Source: an uncultured Candidatus Saccharibacteria bacterium
GTDB lineage: Bacteria; Patescibacteriota; Saccharimonadia; Saccharimonadales; Saccharimonadaceae
Assembly (NCBI GenBank): GCA_947304395.1
Contig: CAMZBA010000003.1
Location: 62,001 to 126,000 of the forward strand
Length of the DNA stretch: 64,000 nt
Reading direction: 5' to 3'
The position numbers and the translations under genes are program-made. Each line of letters begins with the position of its first letter. Position 1 is the stretch's first letter. The notes under the pieces are model-generated. The model had not been told where the DNA came from and did no database searches. It worked only from the letters and a program-made list of their open reading frames with translations. Shown here piece by piece: positions 1 through 9,441 of the stretch.

Positions 1-1
1 T

Positions 2-778
2 GACTTGTACTTTGAGGGCGAAGGATATCTAAAAGTTACTAGTAAAAACAAAGAAGGCATCGAAACTAAAGGTAATCTAACTTTTAGTGGCGGAACCGGT
101 GATTATGAAATTTATGCAGAAGACGACTGTCTAAATACAACTACTGCGAATAATAGCGCGACGACCGTGAGAAATGACCTTACTATTAACGTCAATTCTT
201 TACTCGCTTCTGTTTCTGCTGATGCCGATGAAGGCGATGCGATTGATTCAAATGGCAAACTCATTATAGAAGGTGGTGCTATTTATGCTTTTGCAAATCC
301 TAATAGTGGGGACGCTGGGCTCGATTCTGTAAATGGCATATATATTAATGGCGGAACAGTAATTGCCACAGGAAATATGGTAGATCAGATATCTAATGAC
401 TCTCAGCAGAATCTTATCTGTGCTAGTTTTAATAGGATTGCGGCTGATACCTTAATTGCTATTAAGAATCAAAGTGATGAAATAATTACTGCTTTTAAAA
501 CTGGAAGAGATATCCAAGACTTAGTATATAGTAGTCCTGATTTAAATTATGAATCGTATAAGTTATATACTGGCGGTACTATTGAGGGAGAGGAAACTAA
601 CGGCTTATATACAGTAATTAATAGTTATACTGGCGGAGAAGAAATAGCCTTTAATGATTCGAGTAGCAAAAGGGCGTCTTACGGTCAGAATGACATTAGT
701 AATGTAGCTCTCGTGTCTTTAATTGTGGAAGTAGTTTTATTGTCCGTAGTTTTAGTGTTTTACTGCAAAAAGTATTAG
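2..778 (+). CDS. Surface protein with carbohydrate-binding (DUF4353/cthl_2159-like) domain, 5' end missing
   Basis: The frame is open to the left edge, so the N-terminus lies outside the window; the first in-window TTG is not a credible start. The visible part has the short hydrophobic beta repeats typical of cthl_2159/DUF4353 carbohydrate-binding domains: a GYLKVTSKNKEGIETKGNLT turn, then LIIEGGAIYAFAN and IYINGGTVIATG rungs. Such domains form a Ca-dependent parallel beta-helix that binds pectin-like sugars. The C-terminus is one membrane segment (about the last 22 residues, LIVEVVLLSVVLVF) ending in CKKY, so the protein is anchored with its repeats outside. The family call is by pattern only; other beta-helix adhesins remain possible. 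Confidence 0.7.
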   Translation, partial: DLYFEGEGYLKVTSKNKEGIETKGNLTFSGGTGDYEIYAEDDCLNTTTANNSATTVRNDLTINVNSLLASVSADADEGDAIDSNGKLIIEGGAIYAFANPNSGDAGLDSVNGIYINGGTVIATGNMVDQISNDSQQNLICASFNRIAADTLIAIKNQSDEIITAFKTGRDIQDLVYSSPDLNYESYKLYTGGTIEGEETNGLYTVINSYTGGEEIAFNDSSSKRASYGQNDISNVALVSLIVEVVLLSVVLVFYCKKY

Positions 779-801
779 AATCATATGTCCTAGTAGAAGC
801 T

Positions 802-830
802 AAGCCGACTATTGATGCATAGTCGGCTTT
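802..830. terminator. Hairpin between convergent genes
   Basis: A perfect 10-bp stem, AAGCCGACTA (802-811) with TAGTCGGCTT (820-829), stands between the end of the surface protein and the end of the convergent ABC permease. The T-run is short, so it may end or protect both transcripts. Confidence 0.6.
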
Positions 831-869
831 CCGCTTCATTGACATTGTATTTCTTTTTGGGCATATTTT

Positions 870-3161
870 TTATTCATTCGCTTTTAGGCTTTTGACCATG
901 TCAACTTTTGCCACACGGCGCGTGAGCCAGCTTGATACAACAAACGAAACGAGGAATGTCCCCAGAGCCGAAATTAGACAAGTCGAGAGCGTCACGAATA
1001 CGCCAAAGTCATACGAATCTTCAATCGCTTCTTTGAAGATGAAATCTGTCACGGCGTAACCTACTGGCAAACCAATAATAATCGCGACAATTGCCACCCA
1101 TAAGTTTTGTTGAATAAATACACGTCCAATCTTGCGGTCAGAAGACCCAAGCACTTTCAAGGTCGAGAATTGGTAGCCTTTTTCAGTAAAACTAAGAACG
1201 CCCATATTGTAAACGATTATCGCGCTAAGTAGCGCCGCAAAGACAACCAGAAGTACGACCATGCTCATCATTGTATCGAGCATCATATTCATGCCATCGC
1301 GGATAGCGTCGATGTTCTGAATTGACGCTACGCCTTTTGGCAAATCACCCACTTCGTCGTCCGTATAAATCGAATCAGGTAAATATTCGCGGCCGAGCGA
1401 CTCATAGAATTTTCGCGTCATTGTGATATTTTGATTCTGTGGATCGCGATTCGTGCCGATAATTTTCGTGCGGTAATATTCTTTTTCGCCCATTACGTGC
1501 CATTCGATTTCTTCGCCGAGTTTAAGGCCCTCATTTTCGGCTAGTTTTTGTGTAATAATTACGCCGTCTTCCAGGATATCCATCGGTTTCCAATCTTTGT
1601 CTAGTGTACGTACGGCGTCACCAGAATCGTTAACGAGAATCGAATTAAGTTTAAGTTCGCCGTCTTTTTTGACTTCTACGGCAAGCGTCTTTGAACTATT
1701 GTGCGAGTATTCGTCCATTAACTCGTTAATGCGCTTCGAACTTGCATCTTCTGCTATGTTCAGACGGTACTTGTAATTATTTATGACGCTAAGTTCGGTT
1801 TCTAGATAATTATTCATTGTATCTTTGATACCGAAACCACAGACAAGAAGGATCATACAACCGACCACGCCAACTACGCCAGTAATGGTACGGGCTTTAT
1901 TGCGAATAATATCGCGGATATTCCAGCGAGTAGAGAACGACATCTTGCTAAAAATTTTAGAAGTCGTAAAGCGCAAATTGCGACTTTTGACTTTTGGTCT
2001 CTCAACACGCAAAATCTCTGCCGCCGGTTGGCGCACATAACTACGCACGACCAAATAGCAAGTGAGACAAGTCGCGACAATGACGAGCGCCATCACTAGC
2101 CAGACGTCCCAGCTTGTAACCGTATGATATTCTGCTACTTCAAAATAAGTCATTTGCATGTCGAGGAAAAAGTTGCCGAACCAGAAGTAGCCAAGCAGTA
2201 AACCTACGCTCGTGCCGAGAATCGCAAGCAGAAGCGCGTAAGAAATGTAATGCCACGCAATACGACCATCCGTAAAACCAAGTGCTTTCATCGCGCCGAT
2301 TTGCATGCGATCTTTGCGCACGATACGCGCCATCGTCGTCACGACGCAGAGTAGGGCAATCGCAATGAATAAACTTGAAAAGATGCCGACATAAGTCTTA
2401 CCCTCGTCAATTTCACCTTGATAACTAGCGGCCGAATATTGATCTTTCGTATAAACTACCGAAACTACGCCGTCTACATTATCCGTCAGGGTCGTCTTTA
2501 CGGCGCTTCGATCATCTTCGTTTTCCGCGTCAATCATAACACTTGAATAAAAACGCATTGCTTCTGGTAATTCATTCTGACTAATATATGCGTAGCCGTA
2601 TTTATCGTGTGTCGGAAATATTTCTGTATCATCTTTTACGTATCCGACATGGTCCGGCGTATAAATTAAGCCAACGATTTTTTCTTCAAGCTTTATGCCA
2701 TTTGTGTCGAATTTCAGAGTATCGCCGACTTTCAAATCATTGTTCCTGGCAAAATATTCGTCTAGCCAAATGCCGGATCTGTTATTATCAAATGCTTCAC
2801 CATCTACGACATGAAACTTCGAAATGTCATTAGATTTAATAAAATTTAATTGCAGATCGCGCGAATCTAGATTCTTTACTTCAGCAAGCACAGTTAGCTT
2901 ACCCTCAGCGTTTTGGACATGTTCCGTTTTCTTTATGTCCGCAACCGTATCGTCATTTAACTTACCAAACGCATCTAAATCCTGCAAATTGTTATCGGCA
3001 TAATATTTATCTGCCGATACTTCCATGCCGGTCATATAAGCTTTAATGCCAGAGTAGGCCATCATGCCAATAAAAAGCATCAAAAATATTGTGATAAATT
3101 GCGAGAAATTCTTACGCATGTCGCGTAGCATTTTCCGCCTTAACATATTTCGTCCAACCAT
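870..3161 (-). CDS. FtsX/MacB-type ABC transporter permease
   Basis: This 763-aa integral membrane protein has two FtsX-type permease modules. It shows an N-terminal membrane segment (about residues 17-40), a large extracytoplasmic domain, three membrane segments at about 257-375, a further segment near 425-447, a second extracytoplasmic domain and three C-terminal segments (about 640-750). It starts 1 nt after the ATPase gene ends, so the two form one transporter operon. The family exports lipids, peptides or antibiotics, or works mechanically on envelope proteins. The substrate cannot be read from sequence. Confidence 0.9.
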   Translation of the reverse strand: MVGRNMLRRKMLRDMRKNFSQFITIFLMLFIGMMAYSGIKAYMTGMEVSADKYYADNNLQDLDAFGKLNDDTVADIKKTEHVQNAEGKLTVLAEVKNLDSRDLQLNFIKSNDISKFHVVDGEAFDNNRSGIWLDEYFARNNDLKVGDTLKFDTNGIKLEEKIVGLIYTPDHVGYVKDDTEIFPTHDKYGYAYISQNELPEAMRFYSSVMIDAENEDDRSAVKTTLTDNVDGVVSVVYTKDQYSAASYQGEIDEGKTYVGIFSSLFIAIALLCVVTTMARIVRKDRMQIGAMKALGFTDGRIAWHYISYALLLAILGTSVGLLLGYFWFGNFFLDMQMTYFEVAEYHTVTSWDVWLVMALVIVATCLTCYLVVRSYVRQPAAEILRVERPKVKSRNLRFTTSKIFSKMSFSTRWNIRDIIRNKARTITGVVGVVGCMILLVCGFGIKDTMNNYLETELSVINNYKYRLNIAEDASSKRINELMDEYSHNSSKTLAVEVKKDGELKLNSILVNDSGDAVRTLDKDWKPMDILEDGVIITQKLAENEGLKLGEEIEWHVMGEKEYYRTKIIGTNRDPQNQNITMTRKFYESLGREYLPDSIYTDDEVGDLPKGVASIQNIDAIRDGMNMMLDTMMSMVVLLVVFAALLSAIIVYNMGVLSFTEKGYQFSTLKVLGSSDRKIGRVFIQQNLWVAIVAIIIGLPVGYAVTDFIFKEAIEDSYDFGVFVTLSTCLISALGTFLVSFVVSSWLTRRVAKVDMVKSLKANE

Positions 3162-3162
3162 A

Positions 3163-3867
3163 CTACCAACTCACTTCGTCGATTGCTTTTGGCTTTTTAT
3201 TGATAGTATCTCGTTCGATTTCGCCGTTTTTTAAATAGATGACGTGATCGGCAATTTCGGCGATTTGGGCGTTATGCGTTACTATTACGACAGTCGTATT
3301 TTCATCCGCTTGCTGACGAAGGAGTTTTAAAACTTCTACGCCAGTTTTAGAGTCGAGCGCGCCAGTCGGTTCATCGCAAAGTAGAAGTGCTGGGTCTTTC
3401 ATGATTGCGCGCGCAATAGAAACGCGTTGTTGTTCGCCGCCAGAAAGTTCGTTTGGAAATTTCTTAGCGTGGCGACCAAGTCCAACACTTTTTAATACCT
3501 CAAGTGCATCTTTATCCGTAGTCAATACATCTTCTACGATTTTGACGTTTTCTTCCGCTGTCAAAGTCGGCATAATATTGTAGAACTGAAAGATAAAGCC
3601 AACTTTTTCGGCACGATATTTCGTGAGTTGCTTAGCGGTGTATTTAGAAATCTCACGACCATCAACTTCGACGCTGCCAGAAGTTGGCGAATCCATACCG
3701 CCAAGGATGTTCAGAAGCGTTGATTTGCCAGCGCCAGAAGGCCCAAGGATCACGACTAGCTCACCTCTCTTGATAGTTAAATTGACTTTGTTTAGGGCTT
3801 TATATTCTTGCCCACCAATAAGATATTCGCGGCTCACTTGCTTGAGCTCGACAAAATTAGTACTCAT
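3163..3867 (-). CDS. ABC transporter ATP-binding protein (MacB/LolD family)
   Basis: This 234-aa cytoplasmic ATPase has Walker [10 protein letters not shown] (near residue 42), the signature LSGGEQQR, and Walker [13 protein letters not shown] followed by the switch His in VIVTHN. It powers the FtsX permease encoded 1 nt downstream. The start is supported by a TAGGAG Shine-Dalgarno site 5 nt before ATG. Length and motifs are normal for the family. Confidence 0.95.
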   Translation of the reverse strand: MSTNFVELKQVSREYLIGGQEYKALNKVNLTIKRGELVVILGPSGAGKSTLLNILGGMDSPTSGSVEVDGREISKYTAKQLTKYRAEKVGFIFQFYNIMPTLTAEENVKIVEDVLTTDKDALEVLKSVGLGRHAKKFPNELSGGEQQRVSIARAIMKDPALLLCDEPTGALDSKTGVEVLKLLRQQADENTTVVIVTHNAQIAEIADHVIYLKNGEIERDTINKKPKAIDEVSW

Positions 3868-4009
3868 TAATACTCCTATGAATTATTAATATGAAAGTTT
3901 AAAATTTGTAGCTCAGTACGACACCGCGATAAGGGAAAGATGGTTGATGTCGTGTCAAATAGACGCTTACAATTATACTACGATTCTTGTTTTTGTTCAT
4001 TTTTTGCCA

Positions 4010-4100
4010 TTGACATTGTTTTTCCTTTATTTCAGAATAGGGCAGTCTACTCGCCCCTCACCAAAACCAAAAAAGACCTCTAGAAGGTCTAAGCTTTTTA
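4010..4100 (+). promoter_or_regulatory. Possible promoter with early terminator before the dockerin protein gene
   Basis: TTGACA (4010-4015) lies 17 bp before CAGAAT (4033-4038). It is followed by a small GGGC...GCCC hairpin and by an AGACCT/AGGTCT stem (4074-4090) with a T-run at 4094-4098. This could be an attenuator or a tiny RNA ahead of the gene at 4117. The -10 box is weak, so this is tentative. The same stem also reads as a terminator on the other strand (A-run at 4069-4074). Confidence 0.35.
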
Positions 4101-4116
4101 TGCTAATGTTTAAATT

Positions 4117-7100
4117 ATGGGACGTGCATTTCGAAGACGAATTAGCTTCTATAGGTTTATTCCAGTTGCTATCTTTGTCTTTATTCTTTTTTTGGGCGCC
4201 GTTATTCTTAGTTACAACAACTTTAGCTTTGCGGATGACCTCAACCCTATTATTGATGTCGGCGATGAAGTCTATGTTCAGCACGACGAGAATAAACAGG
4301 ATCACTATCTACTGACTTCCGAAGGTGCACAAACAGTTGTTTATAATGTTATTCCGGTTAAGTATACCGCCAGTCATCAATGGACCGAGGATGGCCAGTA
4401 TGTCGAAAACTTTACTGATAGCGAACATCACTATAGCGCTACCGCTCCAAGCGATTATATTAGCGTTCATGGTGGCGAACAGCTCTTTGTCCGCATTTAT
4501 GGGGTCAACGATCTTTATACTGGTCCAAACAATGACCAGTGGACGCGCACTGTGCCTATTCTATTTCTCGATGATCAAAATAACGTCATTGGCGACGCTC
4601 TTCGCGGCACTTATACAGACAGTAAAGAGGGGGTTGAGCTTACTGTTCCAGACGGCGCAACCAGAATGCATATTACTAACTACAATTATCAGGGCGTTAG
4701 TATTCAAAGGAAAATCACTCTTAATTCGCAACAATTTGCTCAGCTTAAGGCTAAACAGGATGAAATTCTTAACTCGCTCGATAATAACTATCAAAACGTC
4801 AAAAATAATCCAGTCATATATAGCGATTTAGAGAAGAGCTATGTTGCATTTGTGCTTGACGATTCGCGCTACGATATGGACCAATTTGCGGACTTATTTA
4901 TCGAAAAAAACGTGCCACTTTCGCTCGCTACTATTCCGGACGCTCTTTTCAATATTGCTTCCAATCAAACCGAAACCCGTCAACAGGTCGCCCAACGCGT
5001 CCAGGACGCTGGCGGTGAAATACTTGTTCACAATGCAACGCCAATTCGTAGCGAAGATACCGCAAACGACGAAGATTTTATCTATGATTACTTCGTCGGC
5101 GAGAAGCAGAAATTAGCCAGCATGGGTTTTAATACTGACGGCATCATCCTGGCTGGTGGCAATGGTGATGTTTTGAAGGGTAATCCGCTCACAGCCAAAT
5201 GGGCCTACTCGCTGTATAAATACTCCGACTTACTTGGCGATTATTATAATGGTAGTCAGGATAAGAACTCTTTCTATTACTATTGGCGTAGCTGGCTCGG
5301 TGACTACAAGGATAACTCCTCTAGGATGAAAAGAGATGTCGATAACTTAGCTAATAATAGCGAGTTTATAGTATTCTATTTCCACGACACTTCGGAAATA
5401 TCTGTTGCCGAAGTCTCTGCGATGATTGATTATATCAAGTCTAAAGGTTCAGACAAAATTGAGTTTACGACCTATCGTGATTTTTACCAACAGTTTGCCA
5501 AGCGTGAATCAGAACTGCTAGCGCCAAAAACCTATTATGTTTCAGCAAACGGTACGAGCAGAATTGGCACAAACATCAATGATCCTACTAATATCGACTA
5601 CCTAAATAATAAAGAGATCCATTCTGGAGACACGGTTTTGTTTAAGCGCGGCGATACCTTCTATGGTAGCATCAACTTACAGACCAGTGATTCTGACAAC
5701 AACGTAATCACGATTTCTAGTTACGGCGAAGGTGATCTGCCAACCATCAGCGCTACGCGCTATGTTAATAAGAAGTGGGAAAAATATAGCGATGGTATTT
5801 ATCGCATCGATATTCTCAACAATAATAATTTTACTGGTTACAAATACACTGACGAGTACTCGCTCAATATTGGCTTCATTGAGGATAATAATGGCACAAA
5901 GTATTTCCGCAAGCAACCTTCGATTGATAGACTGACAGAACTATACGATTTTTATAGCGACAACGAACGCTATGTTTACATGCGTAGCGATGGTGACCCT
6001 TACGAGACTCTGGGCGGCCTCAAGCTTGCTTCTCGTGTTAAGCTCTTTATCTTGCGTACGGGGATGGATATTAGTAATTTGCGCTTATCTTATACTGGTG
6101 CGCATGCTTTCCAGGGTTCTGGCGGTAGCACGAAAAACATCAAAATTCACGACTGTGTCATTGAGGATATTGGTGGTAGCTACTTAGATATTAACTGGGA
6201 AGAGAGATACGGTAACGGTATCGAGTTTTATGAAACTGATACAGAGAACGTCGACATTTACGATAACATCGTACGCAATGTTTATGATGTCGCCTTTACG
6301 ATTCAGGGGGATGCCGGCTCCGGTAAAGATGTGCTCGTTCATGACAATGTGTTTGTAGCTAATACGCAGGATTCTGAAATCTGGGAGGACGATCAGGCTA
6401 CTGGTATTAATAACTATCAATTCTATAATAATATTTCAATTAACCAAGGTCGCGGTTGGGGCTATGATGCGCGTCCAGACCAAGATGCCGCCGGCCATAT
6501 TATTTATTATACTTATTCGCCAAACACGGGTGATATGTATTTCCATCACAACCTCGTTTATAATCCTGTGCGCGTCTACGCCAATCACCCTAGCATTGAA
6601 AATCTCTTCATTAATCAGAACTTCATCCGAGCCGATTACAACACTTACTATATGAACAATGAGGCTTACATTTATCGCTTTGGTTTCCGAGTTTGGGAGA
6701 AAGACGATTTCATTTCATGGGCAAACAAAGATGCCAATTCTACCTTCAATTATCTAGAAACTCCCGATCAAAACATTATTAACGTATCGAGCACCTCGGA
6801 CGACATTGAGACAATTCGGCGATTATTTAATGGCAATTCTGCGACCCTTACTTTTCATGCCAACGATAATACTAACACTACGGCCACCCAAACCTTTAAC
6901 AAAGATGAGAGCTTCCAACTCCGCCAAAACACCTTCACTCGTTCTGGATATATCTTTAAAGGTTGGAACACCCAAGCTGACGGCCGCGGTACTTCCTACC
7001 AGGATGGCGCTACTGTAAGCTTCTCCAAGAACACTGATCTCTATGCCGTCTGGCAAAAGGAAACTGCCACTACGTACTACACAATCAAAGATTACGAAGT

Positions 7101-7479
7101 TGACGAGGTTAATCACTATATCAGTAGAATCATGGTCAATACTACCGTTAATGAATTCAAGTCTCATATTGTACATAGTGAAGATTTGAGCATTACCATT
7201 GGTAATATCGATAGCCTAATTCATACCGGCGGGAAGACGAAAATGGTAAAAGGACAAGACACTTATGCTGAATATACCAATGTCGTAATTGGCGACATTA
7301 ATGGTGATGCTAAAATCAATTCCGCCGACTTGCTCAAGGTGCGCCAGCATTTGCTTGGTCAGAATATTCTAACTGGCTATCATTTCCTATCGTCTGATAT
7401 TAATTACGACAGCACAATCAATTCCGCTGATTTATTAAGAGTACGCCAACATCTATTAGGATCCAAACTTATCAAATGA
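4117..7479 (+). CDS. Large secreted protein: polysaccharide-deacetylase-like, beta-helix, InlB-type repeat and dockerin
   Basis: The protein has 1120 aa. In order: an N-terminal membrane/signal segment (about residues 13-35); a divergent polysaccharide-deacetylase-like barrel (about 240-465; YVAFVLDD, EILVHN and FYFHD stand where the family has its Asp and His motifs); a right-handed beta-helix of the carbohydrate-lyase type opening with TYYVSANGTS (about 470-900); one InlB-type repeat (FTRSGYIFKGWNTQADGRGT, about 905-985); and a C-terminal type I dockerin with two Ca loops, DINGDAKINSAD and DINYDSTINSAD, each followed by LLxVRQHLLG. It likely acts on glycans outside the cell. The metal-binding residues of the deacetylase are not clearly conserved, so catalysis is uncertain. 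The next gene begins 20 nt later and may encode its surface partner. Confidence 0.8.
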   Translation: MGRAFRRRISFYRFIPVAIFVFILFLGAVILSYNNFSFADDLNPIIDVGDEVYVQHDENKQDHYLLTSEGAQTVVYNVIPVKYTASHQWTEDGQYVENFTDSEHHYSATAPSDYISVHGGEQLFVRIYGVNDLYTGPNNDQWTRTVPILFLDDQNNVIGDALRGTYTDSKEGVELTVPDGATRMHITNYNYQGVSIQRKITLNSQQFAQLKAKQDEILNSLDNNYQNVKNNPVIYSDLEKSYVAFVLDDSRYDMDQFADLFIEKNVPLSLATIPDALFNIASNQTETRQQVAQRVQDAGGEILVHNATPIRSEDTANDEDFIYDYFVGEKQKLASMGFNTDGIILAGGNGDVLKGNPLTAKWAYSLYKYSDLLGDYYNGSQDKNSFYYYWRSWLGDYKDNSSRMKRDVDNLANNSEFIVFYFHDTSEISVAEVSAMIDYIKSKGSDKIEFTTYRDFYQQFAKRESELLAPKTYYVSANGTSRIGTNINDPTNIDYLNNKEIHSGDTVLFKRGDTFYGSINLQTSDSDNNVITISSYGEGDLPTISATRYVNKKWEKYSDGIYRIDILNNNNFTGYKYTDEYSLNIGFIEDNNGTKYFRKQPSIDRLTELYDFYSDNERYVYMRSDGDPYETLGGLKLASRVKLFILRTGMDISNLRLSYTGAHAFQGSGGSTKNIKIHDCVIEDIGGSYLDINWEERYGNGIEFYETDTENVDIYDNIVRNVYDVAFTIQGDAGSGKDVLVHDNVFVANTQDSEIWEDDQATGINNYQFYNNISINQGRGWGYDARPDQDAAGHIIYYTYSPNTGDMYFHHNLVYNPVRVYANHPSIENLFINQNFIRADYNTYYMNNEAYIYRFGFRVWEKDDFISWANKDANSTFNYLETPDQNIINVSSTSDDIETIRRLFNGNSATLTFHANDNTNTTATQTFNKDESFQLRQNTFTRSGYIFKGWNTQADGRGTSYQDGATVSFSKNTDLYAVWQKETATTYYTIKDYEVDEVNHYISRIMVNTTVNEFKSHIVHSEDLSITIGNIDSLIHTGGKTKMVKGQDTYAEYTNVVIGDINGDAKINSADLLKVRQHLLGQNILTGYHFLSSDINYDSTINSADLLRVRQHLLGSKLIK

Positions 7480-7499
7480 GGTCGCCAAAGGAGAGTATA

Positions 7500-8945
7500 A
7501 TGAAAAAGATTCAAATTATTCTAACAAGCCTAGTTGTAGCCTTTTTACTTGGCGCTAATTCATTCGCGGCTTCCGGGAATATATATGTTAGTAAAAGCAG
7601 TGTATATGTAGGGGATACTTTCTCGGTCAGCGTAAGCATAGCTTCATCGGCGGCGTGGAATGTCCATGTTACGGCTAGTGGGCCCGTGTCTGGTTGCACA
7701 ATTAATGCTGCCGATGCAACGCCTGATGCTAATGATACCAATAAGACCTTTACCTCTTCTTGCAAGGCAACTGGCACTGGTACGATTACTCTTAGTTTGA
7801 GTGGTGATGTTACTTCTGCGAGCGACGGCAATGCGGTCTATCTTTCCGGTTCGCGCACCGTCACGGTTACCGAGAAGCCAAGCTCGAATACTGGCGGCAA
7901 TACTGGTGGAAATACCGGTGGCAATACTGGTGGCAATACTGGCGGGAATAAGCCGACGACAGGTGGCGACAAAAAACCAACTAGCACTAAGTCTACCAAT
8001 AACAAGCTAAGTAGTATCTCTGTTGATGGTTATTCTTTGACGAAAATTAATGACAACAATTACAGACTAAAGGTTACGCACGACATTGAATCGGTCAATG
8101 TTAAAGCGACTGCCGCCGATGCGAAGGCTAAAGTTTCAGGAGCCGGTAAGCACAATATTAAAGATGGAGAGAACACTATCGTTATTACGATCACTTCGGA
8201 ATCTGGCACAAAAAACTATATTATCTTAGTGATTACTCGTAAAGATGGCTTCTATCTTGAGGATCTCGGCTACATTATTGCAAAGAAAATTAATAATGCA
8301 GACATTATCATTAGTCGCGATGCTACGGTGAGCTCATCTGATATTACCAAAATGAAAGACAGCGACATGACTTTTAATTTGATTTACTCAAATGAAAGCA
8401 AGCGCTTGATTTCCGGCTGGATCATTGATGGCTCAAAAATCGAAAAACAAAATGATTTTAACACTACGGTTTCTTTTGACTCCGAGTATCGAAAAGAAAT
8501 CTTGAAGCTTTCTAATTATGCCGACGGTCTTATTGTGTCTACTCATACGCCTCCAGCCGGAGCTAAGCTGCGACTTTATGTTGGCGATAAGTTCGAGAAC
8601 GGCGATCTGGTTAATGTATATAGCTATTTGCCGAAAGAATTAAAAATGGTTGGTGAAAAAATTGAGGTTAAAAATGGAATAGTAGAGCTAGATATAACTG
8701 ACTCCAATACTTATTTCCTCACTATGTCATCTATTGTTACCGCCGAAACGAAGCCAAAAGAGGCGGCCGAGATTAATTCACGAAAGGAAGATAATAATGG
8801 TCCGCTCATTGCCATTATTGTTGGTGCGCTTGCTGCAATTCTATTATCTGTAATTGTTATATTAATTATTGTTGCCAAGAAAAAGAAGAAACAGCAGGCT
8901 GAAGAGTTTGAAATGCCTCAGTCTAATCCTTTTGCCTCCTCGTAA
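7500..8945 (+). CDS. Membrane-anchored surface protein with Ig/cohesin-like and cadherin-like beta-sandwich domains
   Basis: The ATG at 7500 is chosen because AAAGGAG lies just before it and a clear signal peptide follows (MKKIQIILTSLVVAFLLGA). The 481-aa protein then has an Ig/cohesin-like domain opening with VSKSSVYVGDTFSVSVSIAS, a linker of five GGNT-type repeats (about residues 130-165), a cadherin-like beta-sandwich (PF12733-like, about 170-250), a further domain, and a C-terminal membrane helix (about 437-460) followed by KKKKK. In gut Firmicutes similar anchored proteins sit beside dockerin proteins. The arrangement here suggests that it holds the dockerin protein on the surface, but a true cohesin fold is not proven. 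Confidence 0.75.
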   Translation: MKKIQIILTSLVVAFLLGANSFAASGNIYVSKSSVYVGDTFSVSVSIASSAAWNVHVTASGPVSGCTINAADATPDANDTNKTFTSSCKATGTGTITLSLSGDVTSASDGNAVYLSGSRTVTVTEKPSSNTGGNTGGNTGGNTGGNTGGNKPTTGGDKKPTSTKSTNNKLSSISVDGYSLTKINDNNYRLKVTHDIESVNVKATAADAKAKVSGAGKHNIKDGENTIVITITSESGTKNYIILVITRKDGFYLEDLGYIIAKKINNADIIISRDATVSSSDITKMKDSDMTFNLIYSNESKRLISGWIIDGSKIEKQNDFNTTVSFDSEYRKEILKLSNYADGLIVSTHTPPAGAKLRLYVGDKFENGDLVNVYSYLPKELKMVGEKIEVKNGIVELDITDSNTYFLTMSSIVTAETKPKEAAEINSRKEDNNGPLIAIIVGALAAILLSVIVILIIVAKKKKKQQAEEFEMPQSNPFASS

Positions 8946-9118
8946 TAGATTTATCAAGTACAACAACGATAGGGCAGAGCTCTAACTCCCCTACTAGAAT
9001 CGGACATCGGAAAGTTTTGATACGATGGAGCTTGTTATGGTAGTCTTTTGTGTCGCTCAAATTATCTATGAAGACAGCCTCGGCGTCAGTCAAATCGATA
9101 TTACGACTAAATAACTAG
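8946..9118. other. Intergenic DNA, possible gene remnant
   Basis: No convincing gene is seen. A 29-codon open stretch with coding-like composition (ATG 9025, stop 9112-9114, + strand) has no Shine-Dalgarno site or promoter and may be the decayed end of a lost gene. Repeat copy A follows immediately. Confidence 0.3.
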
Positions 9119-9135
9119 AGTGCTATAATATCCAT

Positions 9136-9203
9136 ATAGGGCAGTTATCTAGGATTATGCCCAAGGTTTCTGAGTATCTCGTCTAGTGACGAGATACTTT
9201 TTT
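9136..9203 (+). ncRNA. Candidate small RNA, copy A (about 68 nt)
   Basis: Extended -10 TGCTATAAT (9121-9129) predicts a start near 9136. The RNA would consist of a GGGCA/TGCCC stem (9139-9143 with 9158-9162) closing a 14-nt loop with the conserved core TATCTAGGATTA. A 10-bp terminator hairpin, GTATCTCGTC/GACGAGATAC, and six Ts follow. Compared with copy C, two stem pairs change in a compensated way, which supports a real RNA structure. Confidence 0.65.
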
Positions 9204-9269
9204 ACGCTTCGTCTTCCATCGAAGTCCTAACGTAACTTCCACGTACCACGCCGAAATGCGAATCCGCAC
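9183..9269 (-). CDS. Possible 28-aa basic peptide, copy A
   Basis: GTG at 9269 follows AAAGGAG by 4 nt. The peptide follows the pattern VxIRxxxWxVxVTL...KRKK shared with copies B and C. An overlapping reading frame (ATG 9316 to stop 9227) carries the MNS...LGS..RVSEKGV stretch that in copy C is fused in frame to this one. The last codons overlap the terminator of the + strand RNA, so part of the conservation may reflect RNA rather than protein. Confidence 0.35.
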   Translation of the reverse strand: MRIRISAWYVEVTLGLRWKTKRKKVSRH

Positions 9270-9441
9270 ATTACTCCTTTCTCAGAGACTCTAGCAGAGC
9301 CTAGTATGCTGTTCATCAAGCCCCCGCGAGGGTGGGTTCAACTACTTGCGTAAAGGGAGAAACCTAACTCCCGCAAAAAGCATATATTATTAATGCGGGC
9401 AAGAAAAACATGAGTTTAATAATTCTGGATACGGCGCAGAA

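Larger units (their letters stand above)
9119..9417. repeat. Three-copy 300-bp element, copy A
   Basis: This stretch is nearly identical to copy B (11087-11388), with only a few scattered substitutions, and clearly related to copy C (11705-12003); all three are in the same orientation. The + strand side opens with TGCTATAAT, a hairpin and a terminator. The rest reads on the - strand as a leader with a GGGAG/CTCCC hairpin, an AAAGGAG site and short ORFs. No terminal inverted repeats or transposase are seen, so it is not a standard insertion sequence. Confidence 0.9.

Noticed and set aside
3944-4315. 123-codon + strand ORF before the dockerin gene
   Set aside because: It crosses the hairpin at 4074-4090 and overlaps the signal region of the real gene in another frame.
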